Source of the DNA: Anaeramoeba flamelloides
Taxonomy: Eukaryota > Metamonada > Anaeramoebidae
Direction: 5' to 3'
NCBI GenBank assembly: GCA_027625915.1
Contig: JANTQA010000057.1
Span: 1,240,001 to 1,304,000 of the forward strand
Length of the DNA: 64,000 nucleotides
The notes under the pieces are model-generated. The model was not told where the DNA came from, ran no database searches, and was given only the letters and a program-made list of their open reading frames with translations. The position numbers and the translations under genes were made by a program. Shown here one piece after another: positions 46,183 to 57,351 of the stretch (positions within the stretch are counted from its first letter, which is position 1; every line of letters begins with the position of its first letter).

Positions 46183-47689
46183 TTAATAATCACAAAGCGC
46201 CACTGAAGTAAGGGCCTTGTGATGGCCAGAATAATGAATAACTGTTTCGCCTTTTTGTAGATCCCACAATCTTGCTACATGATCGCTCGAAACTGAGATA
46301 AGGTAATTTGAGTCATGCGAAAAAACGCAGCTCCACACCCATCTAGTGTGTCCCGTTAGTGTTTGGTTTAAGGAAAATTGATTGTCAATATTCCAAATTT
46401 TTATGGTCTTGTCTGCGGATGTTGTGGCAATTAATTTTGAATTGGGGCTAATTAAGCATTTTAATATATAGGTTTCGTGTGCGTTTATTGTCGCCTTTAA
46501 TTTAAATCTTGATTTCCTTCTTGATACCAAACTTCGTTTGTTTGTGCTTTGTTGGACATTTTCTTGTTTATTTTCAGTTTCATTTTTCTCAATTTCTTTT
46601 TCTTTTTCTTTTTCTTTTTCCTTTTCCTTTTCATTTTCTTTATTAATATTGGTTTCATTCGTTTGGCTTTGTTGTTGGTTTTGTGTTTGTTTTTTTCCAT
46701 TCAAATCACCACCTTCTTCATCAACTCCCCAAATAAAGCATTTCCCAGAATTGTTTACGGCAACAAGTGTAGAGCCATCTTTTGAAAGAGATAATGATCG
46801 AATTGGAACCTTCCCATCTGGGGCAAGTGTTTCAACCTTTTGTTCTTTCCCAATGTCCCACAGAATGATGTTTCCGTTTTGATCTCCAGAAATCAATTCA
46901 CTTTGGTTTGGATGCAGTTCTGCGGTGTTAACCCCAGAAGAGTTTGTTAAGATTCTTGTTGTTCCTTTCCCTCTCAGGTCCCAGATTTTAACTGTTTTGT
47001 CCTCAGAGGAAGTAAACATCCACCTCATGTCGTTTTGGAAGCCCATAGCGTTAACATTGTTCGAGTGGCCATTAAAAGAGGTAACAGGTGTGGAATCATT
47101 ACCATTAATGTCGTATAATTTTACATGTGGATTGCCACCAACAGACAAATACTGTTTTGTTGGTGTAATGCACATTACATTTACTTGCTGAAAAAAAGAT
47201 CATTATATTTGTTGGTGGTGGTTAAAGAAAAAAGGAATATGTTTTTGTTTGTAAAAAAAGATTGAAAAATTGATGGTTTTAAAAATCAGTGTCCTTTCTT
47301 CAATTATTATTTTGAAGCTTGTTGAATTTCAATTCACCATTTTTGAGTATCAAATTAGAAAAAAAAATTTTTGTTTATTTTTTTCTTTTTGTTTGTTTTG
47401 TTTTATTTTATTTCGATCATTCGAATTGTAAAGTTATTTTAAGAAAAGATTTTAGTAGAACACTGAAAATGTTTCTACTAAAGTTTGTCAACTGTTTTGT
47501 AGATCATTTTAAAAACTTTTTTGTAACATTCTCGGTTGAAATTCCTTAAAAAAAAAGAAGATCTAAAAAAAAAAAAAAAGAATTTACAGAGTCAGGATAT
47601 TGAATTGTTCTTCGACATAAGCATGTTGAAGATTCCCAAAATTTAATTGTGTGATCATATCCACCCGTACAAAGTATTACGCGGTTCAT
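46183..47689 (-). CDS. LST8: LST8/GbetaL, WD40 subunit of TOR complexes
   Basis: LST8 is a seven-bladed WD40 propeller that binds and stabilises the TOR kinase domain in TORC1 and TORC2. Exon 1 is 47689-47588 (MNRVILCTGGYDHTIKFWES) and exon 2 is 47187-46183; the 400 bp intron has donor GTAAAT and acceptor TTTCAG and joins in phase 0 within the family block TIQYPDSQVNVMCITP. Further signatures: PHVKLYDING, RWMFTSSEDKTVKIWDLR, ELHPNQSELISGDQNGNIIL, CFIWG, KLIATTSADKTIKIWN, GHTRWVWSCVFSHDSNYLIS, SSDHVARLWD and GHHKALTSVAL. The product is 368 residues against about 326 in animals. The excess is a Gln/Asn and Glu-Lys low-complexity insert (about residues 193-261) between blades 4 and 5. The start matches yeast LST8; the frame is open upstream to a possible acceptor, so a further 5' exon remains possible. 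Confidence 0.92.
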
Positions 47690-48387
47690 TTCTTTCGGAT
47701 TTGGGTTGGATAAACCTTAATGATAGAAAATTAAGGGAAAAAAAATTATAAACAAAAAAACATAAAAAATAAATCCCTATTCGAAGATTACACATTAATA
47801 ATACATCAAACAAAATCTAAAATGATAGACTGTAAAACAATCATAAACTATTGCATTTGTATTCTAAAATATGTACTCAAGTATTGATATATTCAAATCA
47901 AGTACAAAAACTTTTAGTCCAATTTCCATTTTTGTTTACATCTTATAAGCTCTACTTTCAAACCATTTCCTTTAAAAAAATATTTTGAAGGACAACTCAA
48001 TTTAATAGGTTTATTTCCAGTTAAACCAATAAATGGGTTTCACTATTTTTATTCAATCTGACTAAAGAATGTAACAAAATTGAAATCAAAGTAAAAAACT
48101 TGAAAATATCTTATTTGTATTTAATAGTCTCTCTCATATTTTTCATCGTTATTCTCAACCACTATTATACCAAGGATTTAAGCCCAACTTTTCATTTTAA
48201 TTCTTTATATTTTATTAGTGATTGGTTTCTGACTTTTAGTGAGAATTTATTTTTCGACTCGTTCTCAAAGTTTAAAAATTGAAAATTGTTTGTGTATTTT
48301 TAATCTTCATCCTAAATTGAAAATTTTTGGGATTTGTTGAATTAAGCGACTAATCTCGATTAAAAATTTTTTTTCATAAATTTAATA

Positions 48388-48582
48388 CAGTCAGTTTCAA
48401 ATTTAAGGCACAAACTTTCAACCAAATTTAAATCAAAAAAAAATCTCAAATTAAGGCACAAAATTTGGAATTTTTTTTCTTACAAATTATTTTACTAGAA
48501 TCTGAATTTTGTGCCTTAATTTGAGATTTTTTTTGTACTTTAATTTTCGAGAAAGTTTGTGCCTTAAAAGTGGAACTGAGTG
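48388..48582. mobile_element. MITE family A, copy 4
   Basis: A 195 bp copy flanked by TA. Left end CAGTCAGTTTCAAATTTAAG then GCACAAACTTTCAACC; right end AAGTTTGTGCCTTAAAAGTG then GAACTGAGTG. Inner arms AATCTCAAATTAAGGCACAA and TTGTGCCTTAATTTGAGATT pair perfectly. Confidence 0.88.
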
Positions 48583-48686
48583 TAGAGACTGAGAAAATTT
48601 TTTACCAATTACTTAGATTTGAAAACCCCTGTTGTTTGTTAATTTTAAAAATATTTCTAGATTAGGAATACTTGTTTGAAAATTGG

Positions 48687-48935
48687 TCAAAAAAAAATAA
48701 TAATAGAGATTAGTCCATTAAGAGATTCTAAAAGTTTGTTGAGTTTTTCTACTTGTATTTCTGGCAAATTTTGGGATAATTGTACAAGGGCATCAGATAT
48801 AGTACGTACTAGACGATTACGATGTCTATCGTTTCTGTATAATGAACAATGAACAACTTTACAATTAAAACAATAGTATCTTACTTTTCTATATTCGTAA
48901 CGGCAGAATAGATGTGGAAACCCTTTGCCTTTTTC
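48687..48935 (-). pseudogene. orphan cysteine-rich frame, probable gene remnant
   Basis: The minus strand is open for about 82 codons to TGA without a start codon. It reads (E)KGKGFPHLFCRYEYRK, VRYYCFNCKVVHCSLYR, NDRHRNRLVRTISDALVQ, LSQNLPEIQVEKLNKLLESL and a hydrophobic end. The cysteines form C-x10-C-x2-C-x4-C followed by basic residues and His, which resembles a small zinc ribbon or knuckle. An in-frame TAA lies just 5'. AAAAAG and GCAAAG nearby could be splice acceptors. I do not recognise the family. It sits 105 bp from MITE A copy 4 and may be the surviving end of a coding transposon or a host-gene exon. Confidence 0.4.
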
Positions 48936-49944
48936 CCATTATTATTTTTTTTTTGAAGGTATATAGACTAGTATAAGTTTTGAGATGGTTTAAAAATTGA
49001 AGAAAAAAAGAAATTAATGAAAAATGAAACAATAAAATACTTTTTGTAAATTTTCAGAGATTAAAATTTGGCATTAAGTTTTTTTCTGTTTGGAAATAAT
49101 CTGTTTTTTATTGTTAAGAAAGGAAACGGTTGTGTGAGTTTCTTCTTTATAATGAGTTGCTTGGGAAAGTGGGGTATTTTTTTAAAAAAAAGCCAAAGAA
49201 ACTTATTCTCTCATTCTAAATTTTTAGTTTTTCTTCATGGGGTAATGATCCCTCTTATCTTTGAAATATTTCAAAACTAACACCAATATTTAAGCAGGTG
49301 TGTTTTCATAGGAATTGTTTGTGATTATGAGTTTTGGAGATCATTTTTATTGTCTCCCTTTGGAAATTTTGCTTCTTTTGATTTTTTTATATATCAAAAA
49401 TTCCTTTTGGTGTTTAATAAGTTTTTAATTTGGCTAATAAATTTTAAAAATCAAATTTTATTTTAATAAAATACTCAAAATAATTTCTGCTAGAGACGAA
49501 ATTGACTTGGTTTATAAAAATGAATTATTTCTGAAACCGAAGAATAAAAATTATTGGATTTTTTTGAGATTGGATAATGGGAGAGTTTTAACAATTAAAC
49601 ACCCTTTAATTAATAATTAACTGAACTAATAGATCTGAAATTATTATTCTTAGTTTTTTCAAAGTATTTGATACCAATAAAATTTATTCGGAAATTTTCT
49701 CAAAATTGTATCATTATTAAAGAATTTTCAAAAAAATCGAGATTGTTACAGTGTATTTGGGGTGTTAATTTTATTTTTTGGATTTTATTTGATTGGATTT
49801 GGATCACAAACACCATAAACCATTTTAGTAAGAAGATATCATAAAGAAAATCTTCCATATTGAATTAACAGTGGAAATAATTAATATTCCTAATATCTAA
49901 ATAAGGTTTTTGTTCTTAAAAGGTTACACATATCAAGGAGAAGC

Positions 49945-50642
49945 ATAAAATTAAATCCAGTTGGTATTGAATGCAAATCACATAAGTTTCATAATTCAAA
50001 TGTTTATTGAAAATTTTCGTTAGTAAAATTATAATATTTGTTAATCTCATAAATTAAAAATGTTCCTTATATGAGTAAAAATACCAAAGTATTTCAGAAA
50101 AAAATCTGTAGTTGTGACATAAATTTAAAATTTTCATAAGTAATATTCAGACCCAAAAACTTCAAAATATCTTTCTTATATTGGTCTCGAAATTTTGATA
50201 AGTTGTTAAAAAATTAGATTTTTTTAAAAAAAATTAAATAACCAACATGTAAATTATTTTAAAAAATTCATAATAAAATCTTTGAAAAATATTGTAGTTA
50301 AAATTAGCTTTATAAAAAAGAAATAAAGATGATATTTTTTTTTGTTTTTTAAGTTGATGATTTTTGAGTTAATCTTTGAAATATTAAAATTAAAAAAATG
50401 ATTACTTTTTAAAGTTCTATATATGTTTTATTAAATACTTGTATATTCTTATTTTGGGTTTCTTTTTTTAGATTTGGAAAAGGAATTAAAAAAAAAAATT
50501 TCCAAAATGAAAATATTTATTATGATCATTTGGTAAAAAATGTAATAATTTATTGTTTTCTAATATTTATATTAAATTTTTTAGAGTCATTTGAACCCTG
50601 TAGCACTAATATCATTTACCACTAATTACAACATACTTTAAT
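49945..50642. mobile_element. TIR element C, copy 2 (reversed)
   Basis: About 700 bp, reversed relative to 39181-39911. The right end TTACAACATACTTTAAT and TTTTTTAGAGTCATTTGAAC, and the left end TTGAATGCAAATCACATAAG, match the TIRs of copy 1. The interior ATTTGGAAAAGGAATTAAAA corresponds to TTTTAATTCCTTTTCCAAAT in copy 1. Confidence 0.65.
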
Positions 50643-51539
50643 GTTAAATACAAATTTATAATCATACTTATCCAATAAAGTCAATTAATTCAAAAAAAAT
50701 CTTGAAACAATTGAATTGCATACTCTGAAGTTAACAAATGGATTTATTTTTAAACCTTGATTGAATCTTTATGAAAACGATTTCATAGAGAAGTATTTTA
50801 ATAATGAATATATAAAAAAAATTCATTTCTTCCCCATTCTTTTTTACTGTTGTTAAAAGAATATGTTTAGAAAAGTTTAATCCCTATTTTAAAATAAAAA
50901 GCTTTTTTTTTTAAATAATAGAAGACATATTTATTAATTGATCAAAGAAACCGACAATAAACTCAAAGTAAATATATCACTGGTTTCTTAAAGTTTTTTT
51001 TAAAAGATATTTGAAAAATAAAAGATCAAATAGGAAAATTTTTACCATCATAAAATACCTAAAAACATAGAATAAAAATTGAGATAATTTTGAAAAATTT
51101 TCATTTCTCAATTTAAAATTAACATCAAAAATCAAGTATTTGACCTTCAAAATTAATTTGGACTATATTATACTATCTGGTAGTAAATTTGCTTTTGCAA
51201 TTGAACAAGAAAAAAAAAAAAAAGTATACCCTTTGTAGTGAAATACAGATTCTAGTCATTAAGCACACATTATTTTGATCACTGTACTAAAAGAGTTTTC
51301 AAACCAATAGTTTGTTATTTCTGTTTTGGGTTCTCTTTTATTTGTTTGATCACTCTTTTTTTTATATTGATCTATGCTTTGTGTATTAAGAATCCCAAAT
51401 GAAATGAGATTTTAGAATTGGTAAAAAGACCATTGGATAAAATATTGTCTCAGATTTATTTTTCAAATACCAGTAACTAGAACGATTATTATTTCACTAT
51501 CTTTCAAATGCCAGCTTGTGCTATAGAAAAAAAAAATTA

Positions 51540-52730
51540 TCCAAGAGTCACAAACCTCTTAAATATTTTAGTGATCAGTACTCTATAACAAAATGTTAAA
51601 AGTTTACGATATGTTATTGGAAATATTCTCTACCTACAAATTTTTTGGATGCCAAGTGTCGCTTAATTCTTATTAACTAAGAAACCCAGAAAAGAAATAA
51701 TTTATTCGCTAATTTCAATTTTTTTTTTTCTATTTTTTCTAAAAAAGAAAATTATTAAAATCATTTTCTTACTAACATTATAAATTGTCCTAAACCTGTT
51801 TTTTTGTCATTTTCATCATTATTATATAAAAAAAAGTCTTTACTATTAGTAATATTAATGTAAAGAGTTTTTTTTCTTTTTTGAGAATATATTTTTGGTT
51901 AAACAAAAAAAAAATGATTTATTCGACATATTAAAAAATATTGGTATTTTTTTAAGAAGGTTATTTATAATCATTAAAGTTTTAAAGTCATTTATAAATT
52001 TTTCTTCAAAAATTATGTTTTTGTTTTAAGATAAAATTCGATTTTTCAAAATAAAATTTTATTTGTAATATTTGTGAATTTTGTAATTTTATCCTCAAAA
52101 TTCAAAATCAATTTTTATTCAAAAAATGATTCTAATTGTTATAAAGGTTCTTGTGAATAAGTCCAAACAATTTTTTTATAACAATTTTCAAAATTCAAAA
52201 TTTGTTATTTTTTTTTCATTTTTTGAAAATCTTAAAATGACTTTTTTAAAACTCTAAAGAATAAAAAATATTTTCATAATAGCTCTGAATTTAATTGATA
52301 AAAATTTAAGTTAAATGTCTATCAAATTTTAGATTTGTCCAATCACTTATACCACAATTAATTTTATTTACTGTGATTTAAATTGAAATATTAATCAATA
52401 AAAATGATTACAAAATAAAAAATTTTCTTTTATTATCAAGACCTTCCAACATATAAAATAAAAAAAATGTTTTCCTTTAATTTTCAAGAATTAACTTAAT
52501 TGTAAATAAAATTAATAGATTACTTTTTTCCGTTTTATATTGAAAACATAAGTGAATTTTGGATATCAAAAAAGAGACACAAATCAATAAACCATTTAGA
52601 TGGTGTTAAATCATTGATTTCAGAAACCAAACAGAAATTACACAAAAAATTTTTCAAGATCTTTACAAGATTTCAATTTAATTTTGAAAAAATGCTACTC
52701 CCTTAAAAGGTATAATTAAAGTATGAAGAT
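51540..52730 (-). repeat. long dispersed repeat D, copy 2 (reversed)
   Basis: The reversed match of 31800-33070, described there. The two arms are about 18.5 kb apart and flank eight or so kilobases of genes and many other repeats. Confidence 0.65.
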
Positions 52731-53277
52731 TTGATCTCTTAAAACAATAGGTAAATTGTAATAATAGAAAAAACAGTGCCATGGGACAGGGTTTTTTTTT
52801 TAGTATTTAAGAAATTGGAATATTTAATTCATTCTTTTTACACCATACATTAGACACTTTTAATTCTATTCCCAATACAATGATTTTCAAATGAAAAAAA
52901 AATAAATCATTCCATTTTGTGATTTAAATTTCTCATCAATCTCAATTTAAGAGTTTTCCCTCCTTCCTAAATTCTTTATTCTTTGATATCACCCAAAAAA
53001 TAAATTATTTAGAAATAAAAACTGATGAAAAACCTAATAATAAAAAAAAAATTTGAAAATCAAATATCTGACACTGGTTCTCAATTCACTCAACTTTATT
53101 TTGCGATTTAACCTCTTTTTTTTTATTCTTAAAATAAATTTTCGGTCTTTGACTAATTTATCTAAATCTTGAAAAAAAAAAATTTTTTGAATAAAAAAAG
53201 TCTTGGTTAACAGAACTGAAGACTATAAACCTAATAATCCCAAAAAAATTCATTTTTTTTTTAAATAATTTTATTTT

Positions 53278-55219
53278 ATGACAAACCCTTTAGATTTATC
53301 CGAAAAAAAAGAACATACATGGGGTCCATCTTCTGAAGAATTAGACGATTTCCCAATTCCAAATTTCTACAACCCTTTCCAAAAACATGAAAAACTTGGG
53401 AAAGTTTCTGATTGGATGTCTTATTCTTCGAGACGTAAGTTTTAGACTCTTTTTTTTTTAAATTTTTTTTTTTTTTTTTTTGAAAATCAAAACACAAATC
53501 TTTTGTTAAAGAACGAACAACAACCAACCAAGAACCAAACCGGAATTTTAAATGAGTTTATGAAAAAAAAGGATCTCTAATTTTGAAAATTGTTATAAAT
53601 TTCCAAAACAATCTTGAACTTTCACATTTATGATTTTTTTAAATGAAATTTTAAAACTTTGTTTTTTTTTTATTTTTTTGCTTTTTTTTTTTAATTTTTT
53701 TATTTTGTTTCGATGATCAATTCAATTTCATTATACAACCCAAAAAACTCCTCAATCAACAAATGTTTCAATACAACAACGCTTAAACACAATCACAACA
53801 CCAAAAAACACAACAACTCAACATTATACAGAAAGATATTGGAAAAGCAATTCTGAGTTTAATTATGAACACAAAGAAAAAGAATATGGGGCTGGCTTAA
53901 AAAAAGTCAAAACAAGAGTTGGTAAAGAAAAAAAAAAAGAACAAAACAGATACAATTATAACAGAAATAACCAACAAAATAAAAAGACTTATGTAAATTG
54001 GTATCTTAGAAACAAAAATATTGGTACTGGAAGTTTTGGTACTCATGGATTTGGCTTTGCAAATAAGAGTTTCCATGAAAGCTGGAAAATACAACCAAAG
54101 CGTACTTGGGACGAAGTTACAGAATTTCCTTTACTTAATCTTAGCAAATTAGATTTAAAACTTAACATCGACAAACCAATAGATTTGTAAGCTTTTTTTT
54201 TTTTATTTTATGCATCTTTACAATTATAGTAGTTTTAAAAATGTGACGACTTTTTTTTTTTGGTAAATTGATCTAATTAAAACTTTTTTAAAGTTTTCTA
54301 TTTCAAAAACAGTAAAGACTTTTTTAAAACTTTTAACAAGCTTTCTTTATCAAAAAAGTGAGGAACTTTTTCATTCGTAAAACTTTTTGAAAGTTTTCTG
54401 TTTTAGTAAAGTGAAGGCCGATCTTTAAATGTGGCGCTAATGTATTTTAAATTTAGCAGCCATACCAACAAAAATGATTTTACCAAAAATATTAATTTCT
54501 TTGTGAATAGAGAAAAAATTGAGATCAAACAAAAAACTTGTTAAATAATTTAATTGAAAACAATTAGTAAAGTTAATTCAAAAAAGTGTGACAAAAAAGT
54601 TTCTAAAAATATCTTTAAACGATATTAACAAACTTCAATAGAGCACATTTCCAGTTCTGCATTGAAAACTTCTTTGCCACACTTTTTCAAAATGACTTTA
54701 ACAGCATTAAAAGAATTATTTCAGAAATAAAAGTATTTGTTGATCGAAAAAGGTTGAAAATAATCATATTTGTCATTAAATATAATCTTATTTTCACTTT
54801 AATCAATGCCCTTAAAGTAGATAATCTAGATTTTTATTTTACTCTCAATTCTCCAGAAATCACAGAAATCAAAGAAATCACGGAAATTCCAGAAAACCTA
54901 AAAATATAAAAGTAAAAAATTAATTATAATTTATATGAAATAATTATTTTTTATTCTGATTCCATCTAATAAAAATTAAAATTAATATTTTATTATCATT
55001 TAATACCTTGGATTTATTCAGATTCATTTATAAAATAATATTTTTCTTATTTTTTTAACCTCCAGAATGAGTCGGATTTTAAAGGATAAAAATAATTTCA
55101 TCTTTTATTTATTTATTGTCATATTAAACCATGATAATAAATCCAAAGCTTTATAAATTATAATATTTTAAATAAATATTTCAAATTCAACATCATTATA
55201 TCACCAAAGTCATTTAGGC

Positions 55220-55271
<52 letters not shown>

Positions 55272-57316
55272 TAATTTCCCAAACAAAACATTTAGAATAA
55301 AAAAGTTCTAAATTAATTACAAAATCAATATATAAACAAGAAAAATATTAAACAATTGATATTAAAACAAGACTTTGCGAGTTTAAAAAAACTTTCCAAG
55401 CTTAAGATAATTTTATGCTTACAAAACAAATAAAATCACTCATATATTAATTTTTTTTATTCTTCATTTATTTTTACAGTTAAAAATGATAACTTGATTT
55501 TCCCCATTCATTCACAATTCTTTTAAAGTTTAAATTTAATTAGAGAAAAAAGAAAAAGGCTATTTATTCATTTTAAATTACAATATTATTAAAATATAAC
55601 TTTTGAAAAAAAAAAGTTTAATATTTAGTAGAATGTTAATTTATAGAAATATGATTGATATTAAAATAATGTCTTTTAATAAATTTAATAGAATTTTAAC
55701 TTTTAATTTCAATAAATAAAAATACTAAAAATTCTTTTTTTTTTATTATAATTTCGATTAATAAAAAGAAATTCAAATTCAAAAATAAATTAAAAAATTT
55801 TTCTCTTCCTTATTTGGAAAAATTAATAAAATTCAATCAACGAACAAACAATAAAATTAACTGACATTCAAAAGATTTAATTGAATTATAAAAAAGAAAT
55901 TTATAAATAAACATATAATGAATTATTGAATTCCAAGGGCTGGAAATGTCGTTAGGTTTTTTTTTACTTTTTGAAATGTAAAGAAAATTTATTTAATTTT
56001 CTTTACATTCCAAAAATTAAAAAAAACCTAGGCACTCTACGACACTTTTCGTTAGGTTTTTTTTATAATTTTTGAAATGATTAGACAAACACTAGTTTTT
56101 CCAAACGAAAACAAAAAGAGAAAAAAACCTAGGCACTTGCCTTTAGCTTTTCCATGATTTAAAAGAATGTAGAAAAATCTTTGATTTTACTCTATTCTTT
56201 TGAATTCATGAAAACGGTCGTTAGCTTTTTTTTAATGTGAGAAATAAAAAGAAAATTTCAAAAATTTTCTTAATTTCTTAAATTAAAAAAAAAGCGCAGT
56301 TAGGTTTTCTTGAGTTTTCTATTTCTTTGGAAAATCGATAGTTTTTCGTTAGGTTTTTTTTTACTTTTCGAAATAAAATAGAAAACCTCAAGAAAACCTA
56401 GGCACTCTACGGCACTCTACGGCACTTGACGACACTCCACAAAAATATTTCGGAACAAATTAAATATCAAAAACTATTTATTTAAAACTCCACAATATTT
56501 AGGTTATCCTTCAAGCTCAACAATCCTAAAATTCAGGACATTTACTAATTGCCAAAATAGATATTATTATGTAATACATAAAAACTCAAATCAATGTTGT
56601 AATTTATGTTCAAAGTATAAAGAGAAAGGAAATTATTGAAAATATTGATAAATTTTTTATGGGTCTGTCCTTCCTATGAAAAAATAGAGATTAATATACA
56701 AAATAAAAGAAAAGAAATGAACTTTAATGAAATAATTTCAAACTGTGATAGTTTGAAATTATTTTCATTAATTAATAATCGTGGAATCTATGATCTTACG
56801 CTTAAATTCCTGAAATGGAATTTAAAGTATAAGGGCAACTAGAGTGTAATTTACACTTCTTCAATAATATAAAAAAAATTCTTTTTTTTTTTCTTAGGAT
56901 ATACAATTAATTTATTTAAACTATTTGCGAACCGTTTTGATTGTTTTTTTATCTTTTATTAATAACAATTTAAAAATAAATAAATAAATAGGAAATACTC
57001 TGGTTCATTAAGATTTTACAAATCAATGTATGATAAAATTAGTGTCAACCATAAGATTCAATTGAACACATTCAATAAAACATTTATTGAGGTATGTATT
57101 TTTTTCTATTTTTTTTATTTTTTCTTTTTTCTCATTTTTAAAATGAATTTTTAAAGACTATAGTATGAAAGTCAATTTTTTTTTTTTCATTTCATTATTT
57201 CTTCCAAAAATATGAAAAATTGAAAAATAGAATAAAAAAAAGTAATAAAATCCCTAAAAAAACCAAATATCAAAATAGAAACTATTAATACACTATTATA
57301 CAGATTTGTATATATG

Positions 57317-57351
<35 letters not shown>

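Larger units (their letters stand above)
47690..53277. other. repeat-rich spacer between LST8 and eIF3d
   Basis: Holds MITE A copy 4 (48388-48582), an orphan cysteine-rich frame (48687-48935), TIR element C copy 2 (49945-50642) and the second arm of repeat D (51540-52730). The last few hundred bases before 53278 should contain the eIF3d promoter; nothing distinctive is seen. Confidence 0.5.
54187..56991 (+). other. eIF3d intron 2, repeat-filled
   Basis: Donor GTAAGC, acceptor AATAG. Contents: a long (ATT)n microsatellite, a cluster of foldback hairpins (55951-56450) and one arm of an inverted repeat (56650-56862). The remaining sequence is plain A/T-rich DNA. Confidence 0.85.
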
